A stretch of 5,614 nt of DNA from Chloroflexi bacterium RIFCSPLOWO2_02_FULL_71_16 (GCA_001795345.1 MGON01000011.1:24731-30344), one strand, 5' to 3'; counted from the first letter of the stretch, positions 1-5,614 are shown. Numbers and translations: made by a program. The notes: a model not told the origin generated them from the sequence alone.

Positions 1-1496
1 GCCGCGTCGCCGCGGTGGGACGCGTCAGCGACCTGGCCGGCGAGGCCGGGCGCGCCGAGCGCGTCGATCTGCACGGCGGCCTCATGGTCCCGGGCTGGGG
101 GGACGCGCACGTCCACTTCGTGTGGTGGGCGATGCAGCAGCGCCGGGTCGACGTCAGCGACACGACATCCGTCGCCGAGGCCCTCGAGCGTGTCGCCTCA
201 CACGCGCGAGCGCTGCCGGCCGACCGCTGGATCCTGGGCGGCCGGTTCGACAAGAACCGCTGGGGGGGGTGGCCCTCCGCGCGCGAGCTCGACCGCGTGA
301 GCGGCGGCCGGCCCGCCGCGCTGCGCAGCCGCGACGGCCACTCCCGCTGGCTGAACTCGCGGGCCCTCGAGCTCGCGGGGATCCGCCCCGGCACGGCCTC
401 GCCGGCCGGCGGGATGGTCGAGGTCGACGCGCACGGCGAGCCCACCGGGATCCTCAAGGAGAACGCCAACGCGCTTGTCGACCGGGTGCTCCCGCAGCCG
501 GACGCCGACGAGCGCTACGAGGCCGCCATGGAAGGCCAGCGCGAGGCGTGGCGGCGCGGCATCACCGCGATATGCGACCTCGACAACTTCGCGGGCACGA
601 TCCCGCTCGACGCGTTCGAGCGGATGCGGGGCCGCGGAGAGCTCGGCCTTCGCGTCGCGATGGGACTGCCACATTCCCGGCTCGACGAGGCGATCGCCCT
701 GGGGCTGCGCACCGGCTTCGGCGACGAGTGGCTGCGGATCGGTCAGCTCAAGATCTTCACCGACGGAGCGCTGGGCTCGCAGACGGCCGCCCTGGAGGAG
801 CCCTTCGAGGGGAGCGACGACCGGGGCATCCTCACGATCGAGCCGGACCGCCTGAACGCCGACGTCGCGCGCGCCGCGGCGGCGGAGATCGCCGTGGCCA
901 TCCACGCCATCGGCGACCGTGCGGTGCGCGTGGCTCTCGACGCCATCGAGGCCACGCGGCGCGCGGCTCCGCACCTGCGGCAGCGGATCGAGCACATCCA
1001 GCTGGTCCGAGACGACGACCTCGGCCGCTTCGGCGAGCTCGGGGTCATCGCGTCGATGCAGCCGATCCACGCGACCAGCGACCGGGATCTGGCCGACCGC
1101 TACTGGGGCCCGCGAAGGACCCCGCGCGCGTATCCATGGCGAACGCTGCGCGCGCGGCGCGCCGTCCTCGCCTTCGGCTCCGACGCGCCGGTCGAGCCGA
1201 TCGACCCGCTCCTCGGGATACACGCCGCGGTCGCGCGGATGCGCCCGGGCGACGAGGCAGCGTGGCATCCCGAGCAGGCCCTCACGCTCGAGGAGGCGCT
1301 CCACGGGTACGGCGCCGGCGTCGCCTACGCGATCGGCAGGGACCGCGACCTGGGAACGCTCGAGGTGGGGAAGCGCTGCGACGCCACGGTCGTGGACACC
1401 GACCTCGCGCGCATCCCGCCCGCGGAGTGGCCCGGCGTCGCGGTGACCGCGACGGTCACCGACGGCGTCGTCCGCTTCGCTGACGGGATCGGATAG
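1..1496 (+). CDS. Metal-dependent amidohydrolase, YtcJ/Amidohydro_3 family, 5' end cut by the window
   Basis: Hydrolase of the amidohydrolase superfamily (TIM-barrel, mono- or binuclear metal site); relatives cleave amide, formyl or ester bonds of small molecules, but the substrate here cannot be read from sequence. The reading frame is open from base 3 and the residues before the GTG at 15 (RVAAVG) match the usual 'GRIAAVG' strand near the N-terminus of this family, so the true start lies left of the window, perhaps 10-40 codons away. Counting from the GTG at 15: metal motif DAHVHF (His32, His34), RSRDGHSRWLNSRAL (104-118), LKIFTDGALGSQTA (245-258, Lys246 the likely metal-bridging lysine), HAIGDRA (His297), RIEHIQLV (His327), FGSDAPVEP (Asp390), and a C-terminal beta-sandwich segment LGTLEVGKRCDATVVD. 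All expected ligands are present, so it looks active. It stops with TAG and converges on the Lon-domain gene. No signal peptide can be judged because the N-terminus is missing. Confidence 0.93.
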   Translation, partial: RVAAVGRVSDLAGEAGRAERVDLHGGLMVPGWGDAHVHFVWWAMQQRRVDVSDTTSVAEALERVASHARALPADRWILGGRFDKNRWGGWPSARELDRVSGGRPAALRSRDGHSRWLNSRALELAGIRPGTASPAGGMVEVDAHGEPTGILKENANALVDRVLPQPDADERYEAAMEGQREAWRRGITAICDLDNFAGTIPLDAFERMRGRGELGLRVAMGLPHSRLDEAIALGLRTGFGDEWLRIGQLKIFTDGALGSQTAALEEPFEGSDDRGILTIEPDRLNADVARAAAAEIAVAIHAIGDRAVRVALDAIEATRRAAPHLRQRIEHIQLVRDDDLGRFGELGVIASMQPIHATSDRDLADRYWGPRRTPRAYPWRTLRARRAVLAFGSDAPVEPIDPLLGIHAAVARMRPGDEAAWHPEQALTLEEALHGYGAGVAYAIGRDRDLGTLEVGKRCDATVVDTDLARIPPAEWPGVAVTATVTDGVVRFADGIG

Positions 1497-1574
1497 AGAG
1501 AGCGAGCGAGGATCCGGCTTTGCCGGTCTGAGCGAGACCGCAAGCAGCGGAGCGTGCGCCGACCGCGCGACAAA
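1497..1574. terminator. Convergent intergenic gap with overlapping GC hairpins, possible bidirectional terminator
   Basis: This 78-bp gap separates two genes that end facing each other. Two short, mutually exclusive hairpins are visible: CCGGC-TTT-GCCGG (1514-1526) and CGGTCT-GAGCG-AGACCG (1524-1540), which share bases 1524-1526. The motif GAGCG/GCGAG recurs several times (1500-1510, 1530-1536, 1550-1554). Neither hairpin is followed by a T-run on either strand, so this is not a textbook intrinsic terminator. Position between convergent genes is the main argument; the structures could equally be a dispersed intergenic repeat. Confidence 0.35.
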
Positions 1575-2237
1575 CTAGTGGAGGACGGGGCCTTCTCCCC
1601 GCGCCCGCATCCGGATGAGCATCTCCGACAGCAGCGCGCTCTCGCGCGAGAGGATCTCGCGCTCCCGGACCAGGCGCTCGCGAGCCGAAGCCGCCGCCAG
1701 GAGCGTCTGACGCTCGTCGTCCTCTATCGCCAGCCCGGCGGCGACGCGGAATGAGACGTCGCACGGCGATCCGTCACGCAGCTCGTCCACGGTCGCGACA
1801 TCGCGCCGCAGGTCTCCGGTCGCGGCGGCCACGCCGACGAGGTAGTCGGCGTACGCGTCGGCGACGGCCTCGGCCAGCGGCCGGATCTGGCCCTCGGGCG
1901 GATCCTCGAGGTAGCGCACCCTGCCGATCAGGTAGGGCTCCTCGTCGGGGACGACCTGCTCGATCTCGAAGCGGCGGCCCCCGCGCACGGTGATGAGCGA
2001 GCGTCCATCGCCGAGCGGCGCGTGCGCGACTATCTCCGCCTCCGTGCCGACCCGGTGCGGGACGGCCCCCGGCTCCGTCTCCTCTCCGCCCTGAATGAGG
2101 ACGATCCCGAAGGGCGTCTTCTCCTCGAGGCAGCGCTGCACCAGCAGGCGGTAGCGCGGCTCGAAGACGTGAAGCGGCATCAGCATCTCCGGGAACAGCA
2201 CGTTCGCCAGCGGGAAGAGCGGTAGAACGTCACCCAC
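1575..2237 (-). CDS. Stand-alone Lon N-terminal (LON substrate-binding) domain protein
   Basis: A 220-residue cytoplasmic protein consisting of the Lon protease N-terminal substrate-binding domain (PF02190-type) without the AAA+ ATPase or Ser-Lys protease parts. The hallmark opening LPLFPLANVLFPEMLMPLHVFEPRYRLLV is at residues 5-33, followed by FGIVLIQGGEE (43-53), VGTEAEIVAHAPLGDGRSLITVRGGRRFEI (63-92) and a helical C-terminal half (about 117-213) rich in Arg and Glu. Length and order match free-standing bacterial LON-domain proteins, whose biochemical role is poorly defined; binding of unfolded protein or peptides is inferred from Lon. The GTG at 2237 is chosen because it puts the conserved LPLFPL a few residues from the N-terminus; the frame remains open much farther upstream (to 2732), but that extension lies antisense to the MoaD-like/CoA-transferase gene and has no family match. 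A GGTGAG lies 3 bases before the start, closer than ideal. Stop TAG at 1575-1577. Confidence 0.9.
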   Translation of the reverse strand: MGDVLPLFPLANVLFPEMLMPLHVFEPRYRLLVQRCLEEKTPFGIVLIQGGEETEPGAVPHRVGTEAEIVAHAPLGDGRSLITVRGGRRFEIEQVVPDEEPYLIGRVRYLEDPPEGQIRPLAEAVADAYADYLVGVAAATGDLRRDVATVDELRDGSPCDVSFRVAAGLAIEDDERQTLLAAASARERLVREREILSRESALLSEMLIRMRARGEGPVLH

Positions 2238-2282
2238 GCCCTCACCATATATCGCGACCGGGCCGCCGCTATCGTCCGCCCC
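2238..2282. promoter_or_regulatory. Divergent promoter gap between the LON-domain gene and the fusion CoA-transferase gene
   Basis: Only 45 bp separate the two divergent GTG starts, and the gap contains an AT-rich island (ACCATATATCGC, 2244-2255) that stands out in GC-rich surroundings. Leftward, TATATG (2251-2246) could be a -10 element about 8 bases from the GTG at 2237. Rightward, TATCGT (2270-2275) could be a -10 element 7 bases from the GTG at 2283. Neither has a convincing -35 at the usual distance. There is no Shine-Dalgarno sequence before 2283, so a leaderless or nearly leaderless transcript is plausible for the rightward gene. Assigned by eye only. Confidence 0.35.
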
Positions 2283-2501
2283 GTGATCCGGCTCGTGCTC
2301 CACGGCGAGCTCCGGCAGTACGCGCCCGGCAAGGTGCTCGAGGTCCGGGGAGCCGGCCGCAGCGTGGGCGAGGTCCTGCGGGCCGTCGGCGTGCCGGCCG
2401 AGGCGTCGGCCGCGTACGTGGTCAACGGCGAGCAGTGCGAGCCGACGACCGTCCTCCGGGAGGGCGACGAGGTGGAGGTCCTGCCGGCCATCAGCGGCGG
2501 A
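2283..2501 (+). other. MoaD/ThiS-like ubiquitin-fold domain with internal Gly-Gly (domain of the fusion)
   Basis: Domain-level entry for the first 73 codons of the fusion gene. Length, the VNGE turn, the LREGDEV hairpin and the SGG end fit MoaD/ThiS sulfur-carrier proteins, in which the C-terminal glycine is adenylated and converted to a thiocarboxylate. Here the second glycine (codon 2499-2501) is followed directly by AAEGALAG and the CoA-transferase, so the carboxylate is not free unless the chain is cut after Gly73. The alternative reading is the ubiquitin-like fold found beside Mut7-C domains, but that usually lacks the Gly-Gly end. The fold call rests on pattern recognition, not a profile search. 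Confidence 0.8.
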
Positions 2502-3692
2502 GCCGCCGAGGGCGCCCTGGCCGGCATCCGCGTCATCGACCTGACCCGCGCGCTCGCCGGCCCCTACTGCACCCTGATGCTCGGCGACCACGGCGCCGAC
2601 GTCATCAAGGTCGAGCTGCCCGGGGTGGGGGACGAGACGCGTGAATGGGCGCCGCCATACATCAACGGGGTCTCCGCCTACTACCTCTCGATCAACCGGA
2701 ACAAGCGCAGCGTCACCCTGGATCTGAAGCACCCCGACGGCAAGAAGGTGCTCGAGCGGCTCATCGAGCGAGCGGACGTGGTCGTCGAGAACTTCAGCCC
2801 GGGGACCCTCGAGCGGCTCGGCTTCCCGCCGTCGCGCATCCGCGAGATCGACCGGCGGGTGATCCTGTGCCGGATCTCAGGCTTCGGGCAGGACGGCCCC
2901 GGCCGGGCGTGGCCGGCGTACGACCTCATCGTGCAGGGCCTGGGCGGGATGATGAGCCTGACCGGACAGCCGGGCGGAATGCCCACGATGGTCGGCGTTC
3001 CCGAAGCGGACATGATCGCGGGCATGTTCGCGGCGTTCGCCATCGCCGCCGCGCTCCACGCGCGCGAGCGCACGGGCGAGGGCCAGGTCATCGACGCGAC
3101 GATGATCGGCGGGCAGGTGGCGCTGCTCTCGCGGCAGGCGGCGCGCTATTTCGCCGATGGAACGGTCCCGGCGCCCGAGGGCAACGTTCACGCGTCGATC
3201 GTCCCGTACCAGACGTTCCACGCCGCGGACGGGTACGTGAACGTCTGCTGCGGGAACAACGCGCTGTTCGAGCGGATGTGCCGCGCCCTCGACCTGGAGG
3301 ATCTCCTCGGCGACGCGAGGTTCGCGGACAACGCCAAGCGCGTCGCGCACCGCGACGCGCTCGTGCCGGCGATCGAGCGCCGCCTCAGCGAGCTGCCCAA
3401 GAACGAGGTCGTGCGCCGCCTTCGTGAGGCGAACGTCCCGGTGGGTCCGATCAGCGACCTGCACGAGGTCTTCACCGACCCCGTGGTACGCCACCTCGGC
3501 CTGATCGCCGAGGTGGACCATCCGGTGGCAGGCTCCGTGCGCGCGCCCGGCATCCCCGTACGGATGGACGGGACGCCGCCGTCCGTCCGCCGGCACCCGC
3601 CCGTGCTGGGCGAGCACACCGACGAGGTGCTCTCCGAGAGCGGCTACACGCCCGAGGAGATCCTGGCGCTGCGCCGCGAGGGGGTGGTCTAG
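2283..3692 (+). CDS. Fusion of a MoaD/ThiS-like beta-grasp domain to a class III (CaiB/BaiF) CoA-transferase
   Basis: 469 residues. Residues 1-73 resemble MoaD/ThiS sulfur carriers: first strand IRLVLHGELRQY, then SVGEVLRAVGVP, YVVNGE (45-50), VLREGDEVEVLP (57-68), ending AISGG with Gly72-Gly73. After a linker of about five residues, 79-469 is a complete CaiB/BaiF CoA-transferase (PF02515), which moves CoA between carboxylic acids through an aspartyl-CoA intermediate. Visible family motifs: GIRVIDLTRALAGPYC (81-96), GADVIKVE (104-111), NRNKRSVTLDLK (138-149), VVVENFSPGTLERLG (167-180), RISGFGQDGPG (197-207), VPEADMIAGMFAAF (239-252) and LGEHTDEVL (442-450). Asp243 aligns by spacing to the catalytic Asp169 of formyl-CoA transferase. 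Leu91 sits where formyl-CoA transferase has Gln17, so that specificity is unlikely; the acid substrates are unknown. GTG 2283 is the only start that keeps the first beta strand: a stop lies upstream at 2223-2225 with no start codon between. There is no Shine-Dalgarno. The CoA-transferase part alone (about 390 residues) is normal family length. Confidence 0.92.
   Translation: MIRLVLHGELRQYAPGKVLEVRGAGRSVGEVLRAVGVPAEASAAYVVNGEQCEPTTVLREGDEVEVLPAISGGAAEGALAGIRVIDLTRALAGPYCTLMLGDHGADVIKVELPGVGDETREWAPPYINGVSAYYLSINRNKRSVTLDLKHPDGKKVLERLIERADVVVENFSPGTLERLGFPPSRIREIDRRVILCRISGFGQDGPGRAWPAYDLIVQGLGGMMSLTGQPGGMPTMVGVPEADMIAGMFAAFAIAAALHARERTGEGQVIDATMIGGQVALLSRQAARYFADGTVPAPEGNVHASIVPYQTFHAADGYVNVCCGNNALFERMCRALDLEDLLGDARFADNAKRVAHRDALVPAIERRLSELPKNEVVRRLREANVPVGPISDLHEVFTDPVVRHLGLIAEVDHPVAGSVRAPGIPVRMDGTPPSVRRHPPVLGEHTDEVLSESGYTPEEILALRREGVV
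2459..2474 (+). promoter_or_regulatory. Internal Shine-Dalgarno-like GGAGG and GTG inside the fusion gene, possible second start
   Basis: GGAGG at 2459-2463 lies 8 bases before an in-frame GTG (2472-2474, Val64 of the fusion). Initiation here would yield a protein of 406 residues beginning ten residues before the MoaD-like Gly-Gly/CoA-transferase junction, that is, a near-normal stand-alone CaiB/BaiF enzyme. The upstream 2283 start lacks such a site. The caveat is that the GGAGG is also simply the codons for the conserved Arg-Glu-Gly-Asp of the beta-grasp domain, so it may be coincidence. Confidence 0.3.
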
Positions 3693-4639
3693 TGCCGGAC
3701 ATCCTCGTCGTCGGGTCGCTCGCGTACGACGACGTGCAGACGCCCTTCGAGCGGCGTCGCGACGTGCTCGGCGGCGCGGCCTCCTACTTCTCCGTGGCCG
3801 CCTCGCTCTACTCGCGCGTGCACGTCGTGGGCGTGGTCGGCCAGGACTTCGACGAGGCCGACCTGGGCAGGCTCCGCGCCCGCGGCATCGACACGAGCGG
3901 CATCGAGCGCAAGCCCGGGCGCTCCTTCCGCTGGTTCGGACGCTACGACTACGACATGAGCACGGCCGAGACCCTGAACACGGATCTCGGAGTGTTCGGC
4001 GAATGGCGCCCGGTCGTCCCCGATGCGCTACGCGACGCGCCGTTCGTCTTCCTCGCGAACATCCATCCGGCGATCCAGCTGGACGTGCTGCGGCAGGTCC
4101 GCACGCCGACGCTGGTGGCCATGGACAGCATGAACTTCTGGCTGGAGCACGACCGCGACGCGGTCACGGAGGTGATGTCGCGCGCGCACGTCGTGTCGAT
4201 CAACGAGGGCGAGGCACGGCAGTTCGCGCAGACGTTCAGCGTGATCCGCGCGGCGCGGACGATCCTCGCGCTCGGACCGACCGCGCTCGTCGTGAAGCGC
4301 GGCGAGCACGGCGCCATGCTCTTCCTCCGGGACGGGGGGATGTTCTGGACGCCGGCCTATCCCCTCGAGAAGGTGCAGGACCCGACCGGCGCCGGTGACG
4401 CCTTCGCGGGCGGATTCATGGGCCACCTCTCCGTGACCGGCCGATGCGACGCCGACGAGCTGCGGCGCGCGGTGATCCACGGGGTGGTGGCGGGGTCGTT
4501 CGCGGTGGAGGCCTTCAGCATCGCCGGGCTCGAGGCGGCGACGCCGGAGGCCATCGAGGCGCGCTACCGGGCGCTTCGGGGGATCGTGGCCGTTGGTGCG
4601 GATGCGGTCGCCGAGGCGGGCCCGCTCGCGGGACGCTAG
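3692..4639 (+). CDS. PfkB-family (ribokinase-like) carbohydrate kinase
   Basis: A 315-residue cytoplasmic kinase of the ribokinase/PfkB family, which phosphorylates a sugar or nucleoside hydroxyl with ATP. The N-terminal strand ILVVGSLAYDD (4-14) leads to the GG substrate-side motif VLGGAASYFSVAASLY (25-40), then VGVVGQDF (46-53). The second PfkB signature is DPTGAGDAFAGGF (230-242), with Asp236 as expected catalytic base and GAGD as the anion hole; VVKRGEHGAMLF (200-211) precedes it. Length is typical. The exact substrate is not evident; the NTDLGVFGEW (96-105) and NFWLEHDRD (148-156) segments place it in a subgroup commonly annotated only as 'sugar kinase'. The GTG start shares its first base with the TAG stop of the preceding gene (TAGTG), and GAGGGGG (3678-3684) gives a well-placed ribosome site 7 bases upstream, so it is probably translated in coupling with the CoA-transferase. 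A function in the same pathway is inferred, not shown. Confidence 0.93.
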   Translation: MPDILVVGSLAYDDVQTPFERRRDVLGGAASYFSVAASLYSRVHVVGVVGQDFDEADLGRLRARGIDTSGIERKPGRSFRWFGRYDYDMSTAETLNTDLGVFGEWRPVVPDALRDAPFVFLANIHPAIQLDVLRQVRTPTLVAMDSMNFWLEHDRDAVTEVMSRAHVVSINEGEARQFAQTFSVIRAARTILALGPTALVVKRGEHGAMLFLRDGGMFWTPAYPLEKVQDPTGAGDAFAGGFMGHLSVTGRCDADELRRAVIHGVVAGSFAVEAFSIAGLEAATPEAIEARYRALRGIVAVGADAVAEAGPLAGR

Positions 4640-4660
4640 GGAACCGGAGAGCGGGCGGGC

Positions 4661-5266
4661 TTGTACCAGATGCGAACACGACGGGAGGCGCCGCCGGCCC
4701 AGGTGGAGCGCTCGGTCGAGGGCAGGGCCGCCGCGTCCGACGGCGACCTGGTCGAGCTCGCGAAGAAGGGCGACATGGAGGCCTACGGGGACATCGTGGT
4801 CCGGTATCAGGCGCTCGCGCAGCGGACGGCGTACGTGATCACGCGCGACGCCGACGCCGCGCAGGACGCCGCCCAGGAGGCGTTCGTGAAGGCGTACCGC
4901 GCCATCGGCCGGTTCCGAGCGGGCGCGCCCCTCCGGCCATGGCTCCTGCGGATCGTCGCCAACGAGGCGCTCAACCGGGCGAAGGCCGCGTCGCGCCACC
5001 GCTCGGTCGACCTCAGCCTCGCGGAGTCCCGCGTGGCGGACCCCGAGGGCTCTCCCGAGGCGCGCGCGCTCGCCGGCGAGCGGCGCGAGATGGTCCTGCG
5101 CGCGCTCAACGGCATGCGGGAGGAGGACCGCGTGGTCATCGCCTATCGCTACTTCTTCGAGCTGTCCGAGGCCGAGATGGCCGAGGCTCTGGGTGTCGCG
5201 CGCGGCACGGTGAAGTCGCGGCTGTCACGGGCCATGGACCGGCTGCGGGAGCGCATCGGTGGCTGA
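4661..5266 (+). CDS. ECF-type sigma-70 family RNA polymerase sigma factor
   Basis: A 201-residue two-domain alternative sigma factor that directs RNA polymerase to a specific promoter set. Sigma region 2 spans about 28-110: DLVELAKKGDMEAYGDIVVRYQ, then DAAQDAAQEAFVKAYRAIGRF (region 2.2, core binding) and PLRPWLLRIVANEALNRAKAASR (2.3-2.4, promoter -10 contact). A linker (about 115-140) leads to region 4 (about 143-198), with YFFELSEAEMAEALGVARGTVKSRLSRAMDRLRERI carrying the helix-turn-helix for the -35 element. There is no region 1.1 or 3, as usual for ECF factors. The start is uncertain: TTG at 4661 has GGAGAG (4646-4651) 9 bases upstream, while ATG at 4670 is a better codon but 18 bases from that site; the difference is three residues in a poorly conserved N-terminal tail. 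It lies 21 bp after the kinase gene and overlaps the next gene by 8 bp, a classic sigma/anti-sigma arrangement. Confidence 0.94.
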   Translation: MYQMRTRREAPPAQVERSVEGRAAASDGDLVELAKKGDMEAYGDIVVRYQALAQRTAYVITRDADAAQDAAQEAFVKAYRAIGRFRAGAPLRPWLLRIVANEALNRAKAASRHRSVDLSLAESRVADPEGSPEARALAGERREMVLRALNGMREEDRVVIAYRYFFELSEAEMAEALGVARGTVKSRLSRAMDRLRERIGG

Positions 5267-5614
5267 GCGACGGCCGGACAGCTTCGACCTCGAGGCCGCG
5301 CTGCGCGAGGTCGGCGGGCGCATCGCGTATCCGCCCTCGGCCGACCTGCTGCCGGCGGTCCGGGCGCGTATCGAGCGCGAGCGGCCGCGGCCGTGGCTGC
5401 TCGACCTCTTCCGCTCGCCGCTGTCCCTCGCGCCCGCCGTCGCTACGCTCGTGCTCCTTCTTCTCGCGACCCTGGCCTTCCAGCCGATCGCGGGCACCGC
5501 GGCGGAGGCGCTCGGCCTGCGCGGCATCACGCTCTTCCGCGTCCCCGAAGCTGGCCCGGACCGCACGCCGCCGCGTCCGTTCCTGACACCGGATGACATC
5601 CGGGTCGCATCCGT
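5259..5614 (+). CDS. Putative membrane-anchored anti-sigma factor, 3' end cut by the window
   Basis: The frame opens at GTG 5259, overlaps the last 8 bases of the sigma gene, and stays open for 118 codons to the window edge. GGGAG at 5247-5251, 7 bases upstream, supports this start. The N-terminal 50 residues are charged and helical (FDLEAALREVGGRIAYPPSADLLPAVRARIERERP, 9-43), a short cytoplasmic segment of the kind found in proteins encoded after ECF factors in high-GC bacteria. One hydrophobic stretch (about 55-74, LSLAPAVATLVLLLLATLAF) is the likely membrane span, followed by a presumed extracytoplasmic part (GLRGITLFRVPEAGPDRTPPRPFLTPDDI). No Cys or His occurs in the visible part, so it lacks the HxxxCxxC zinc motif of ZAS-type anti-sigma factors. 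The anti-sigma role is inferred from position, topology and overlap; the extracytoplasmic domain is mostly outside the window. Confidence 0.8.
   Translation, partial: MAERRPDSFDLEAALREVGGRIAYPPSADLLPAVRARIERERPRPWLLDLFRSPLSLAPAVATLVLLLLATLAFQPIAGTAAEALGLRGITLFRVPEAGPDRTPPRPFLTPDDIRVAS

Noticed and set aside
262..269. Run of eight G residues in the amidohydrolase, considered as a phase-variable tract or sequencing indel
   Set aside because: The frame continues through it with family-like residues on both sides (NRWGGWPSARELD), so there is no sign of a frameshift; G-runs are expected at this base composition.
122..1483. Rightward 453-codon frame and leftward frame 198-1304 within the amidohydrolase
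   Set aside because: Both translate to low-complexity Arg/Ala/Gly or unmotivated sequence, whereas the chosen frame carries all amidohydrolase metal motifs.
2496..2520. Possible assembly or sequencing error creating the MoaD/CoA-transferase fusion
   Set aside because: The other two frames around the junction show no nearby stop plus start arrangement that would restore two normal genes by a single-base change. It cannot be excluded without relatives, so it is kept only as a caveat.
2238..2732. Upstream extension of the LON-domain frame to an ATG at 2732
   Set aside because: The extra 165 residues lie antisense to the MoaD-like/CoA-transferase gene, show no recognisable domain, and precede the point where LON proteins normally begin.
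4028..4999. Long leftward open frame (323 codons) opposite the kinase and sigma genes
   Set aside because: It is an antisense shadow caused by high GC: it crosses two well-supported genes, its translation is rich in Arg, His and Gly with no family motif, and it has no plausible start region.
4444..5586. Rightward 380-codon frame spanning the kinase end and sigma gene
   Set aside because: It is an out-of-frame shadow made mostly of Gly, Arg and Ala; the sigma factor domains and the anti-sigma start lie in other frames.

Overview
This is a GC-rich window (roughly 70% G+C by eye, nearly every wobble base G or C) of ordinary chromosomal character: dense genes, short gaps, GTG/TTG starts, and no sign of phage, insertion sequences, CRISPR arrays or RNA genes. 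Gene content and codon use suggest a high-GC, probably soil or aquatic bacterium of the Actinomycetota (for example Thermoleophilia-like) or Chloroflexota type. That placement is inference from style and protein flavour; no marker gene settles it.

Layout. (1) A 5'-truncated metal-dependent amidohydrolase of the YtcJ/Amidohydro_3 group runs rightward from the left edge to 1496. (2) A 78-bp convergent gap (1497-1574) holds small GC hairpins. (3) A leftward 220-residue protein made of a Lon-type N-terminal substrate-binding domain occupies 1575-2237. (4) A 45-bp divergent gap separates it from a rightward gene at 2283-3692. This gene joins a MoaD/ThiS-like beta-grasp domain, complete with its Gly-Gly end, in frame to a full class III (CaiB/BaiF) CoA-transferase. 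(5) A PfkB-family sugar/nucleoside kinase follows with a one-base TAGTG overlap (3692-4639). (6) After 21 bp comes an ECF-type sigma-70 factor (4661-5266). (7) Overlapping it by 8 bp is the start of a membrane protein in the position of an anti-sigma factor (5259 to the right edge).

How they fit. The four genes from 2283 rightward are so tightly packed that they are probably co-transcribed at least in part: fusion CoA-transferase and kinase are translationally coupled, and so are sigma factor and putative anti-sigma. The first pair looks metabolic (acyl-CoA chemistry and sugar phosphorylation, substrates unknown). The second pair looks like a membrane-sensing transcriptional switch, and the 21-bp gap raises the possibility that the two are functionally linked. 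The most unusual element is the MoaD-like/CoA-transferase fusion. Its diglycine is internal instead of C-terminal, and a good Shine-Dalgarno-like sequence lies before a GTG near the domain junction.
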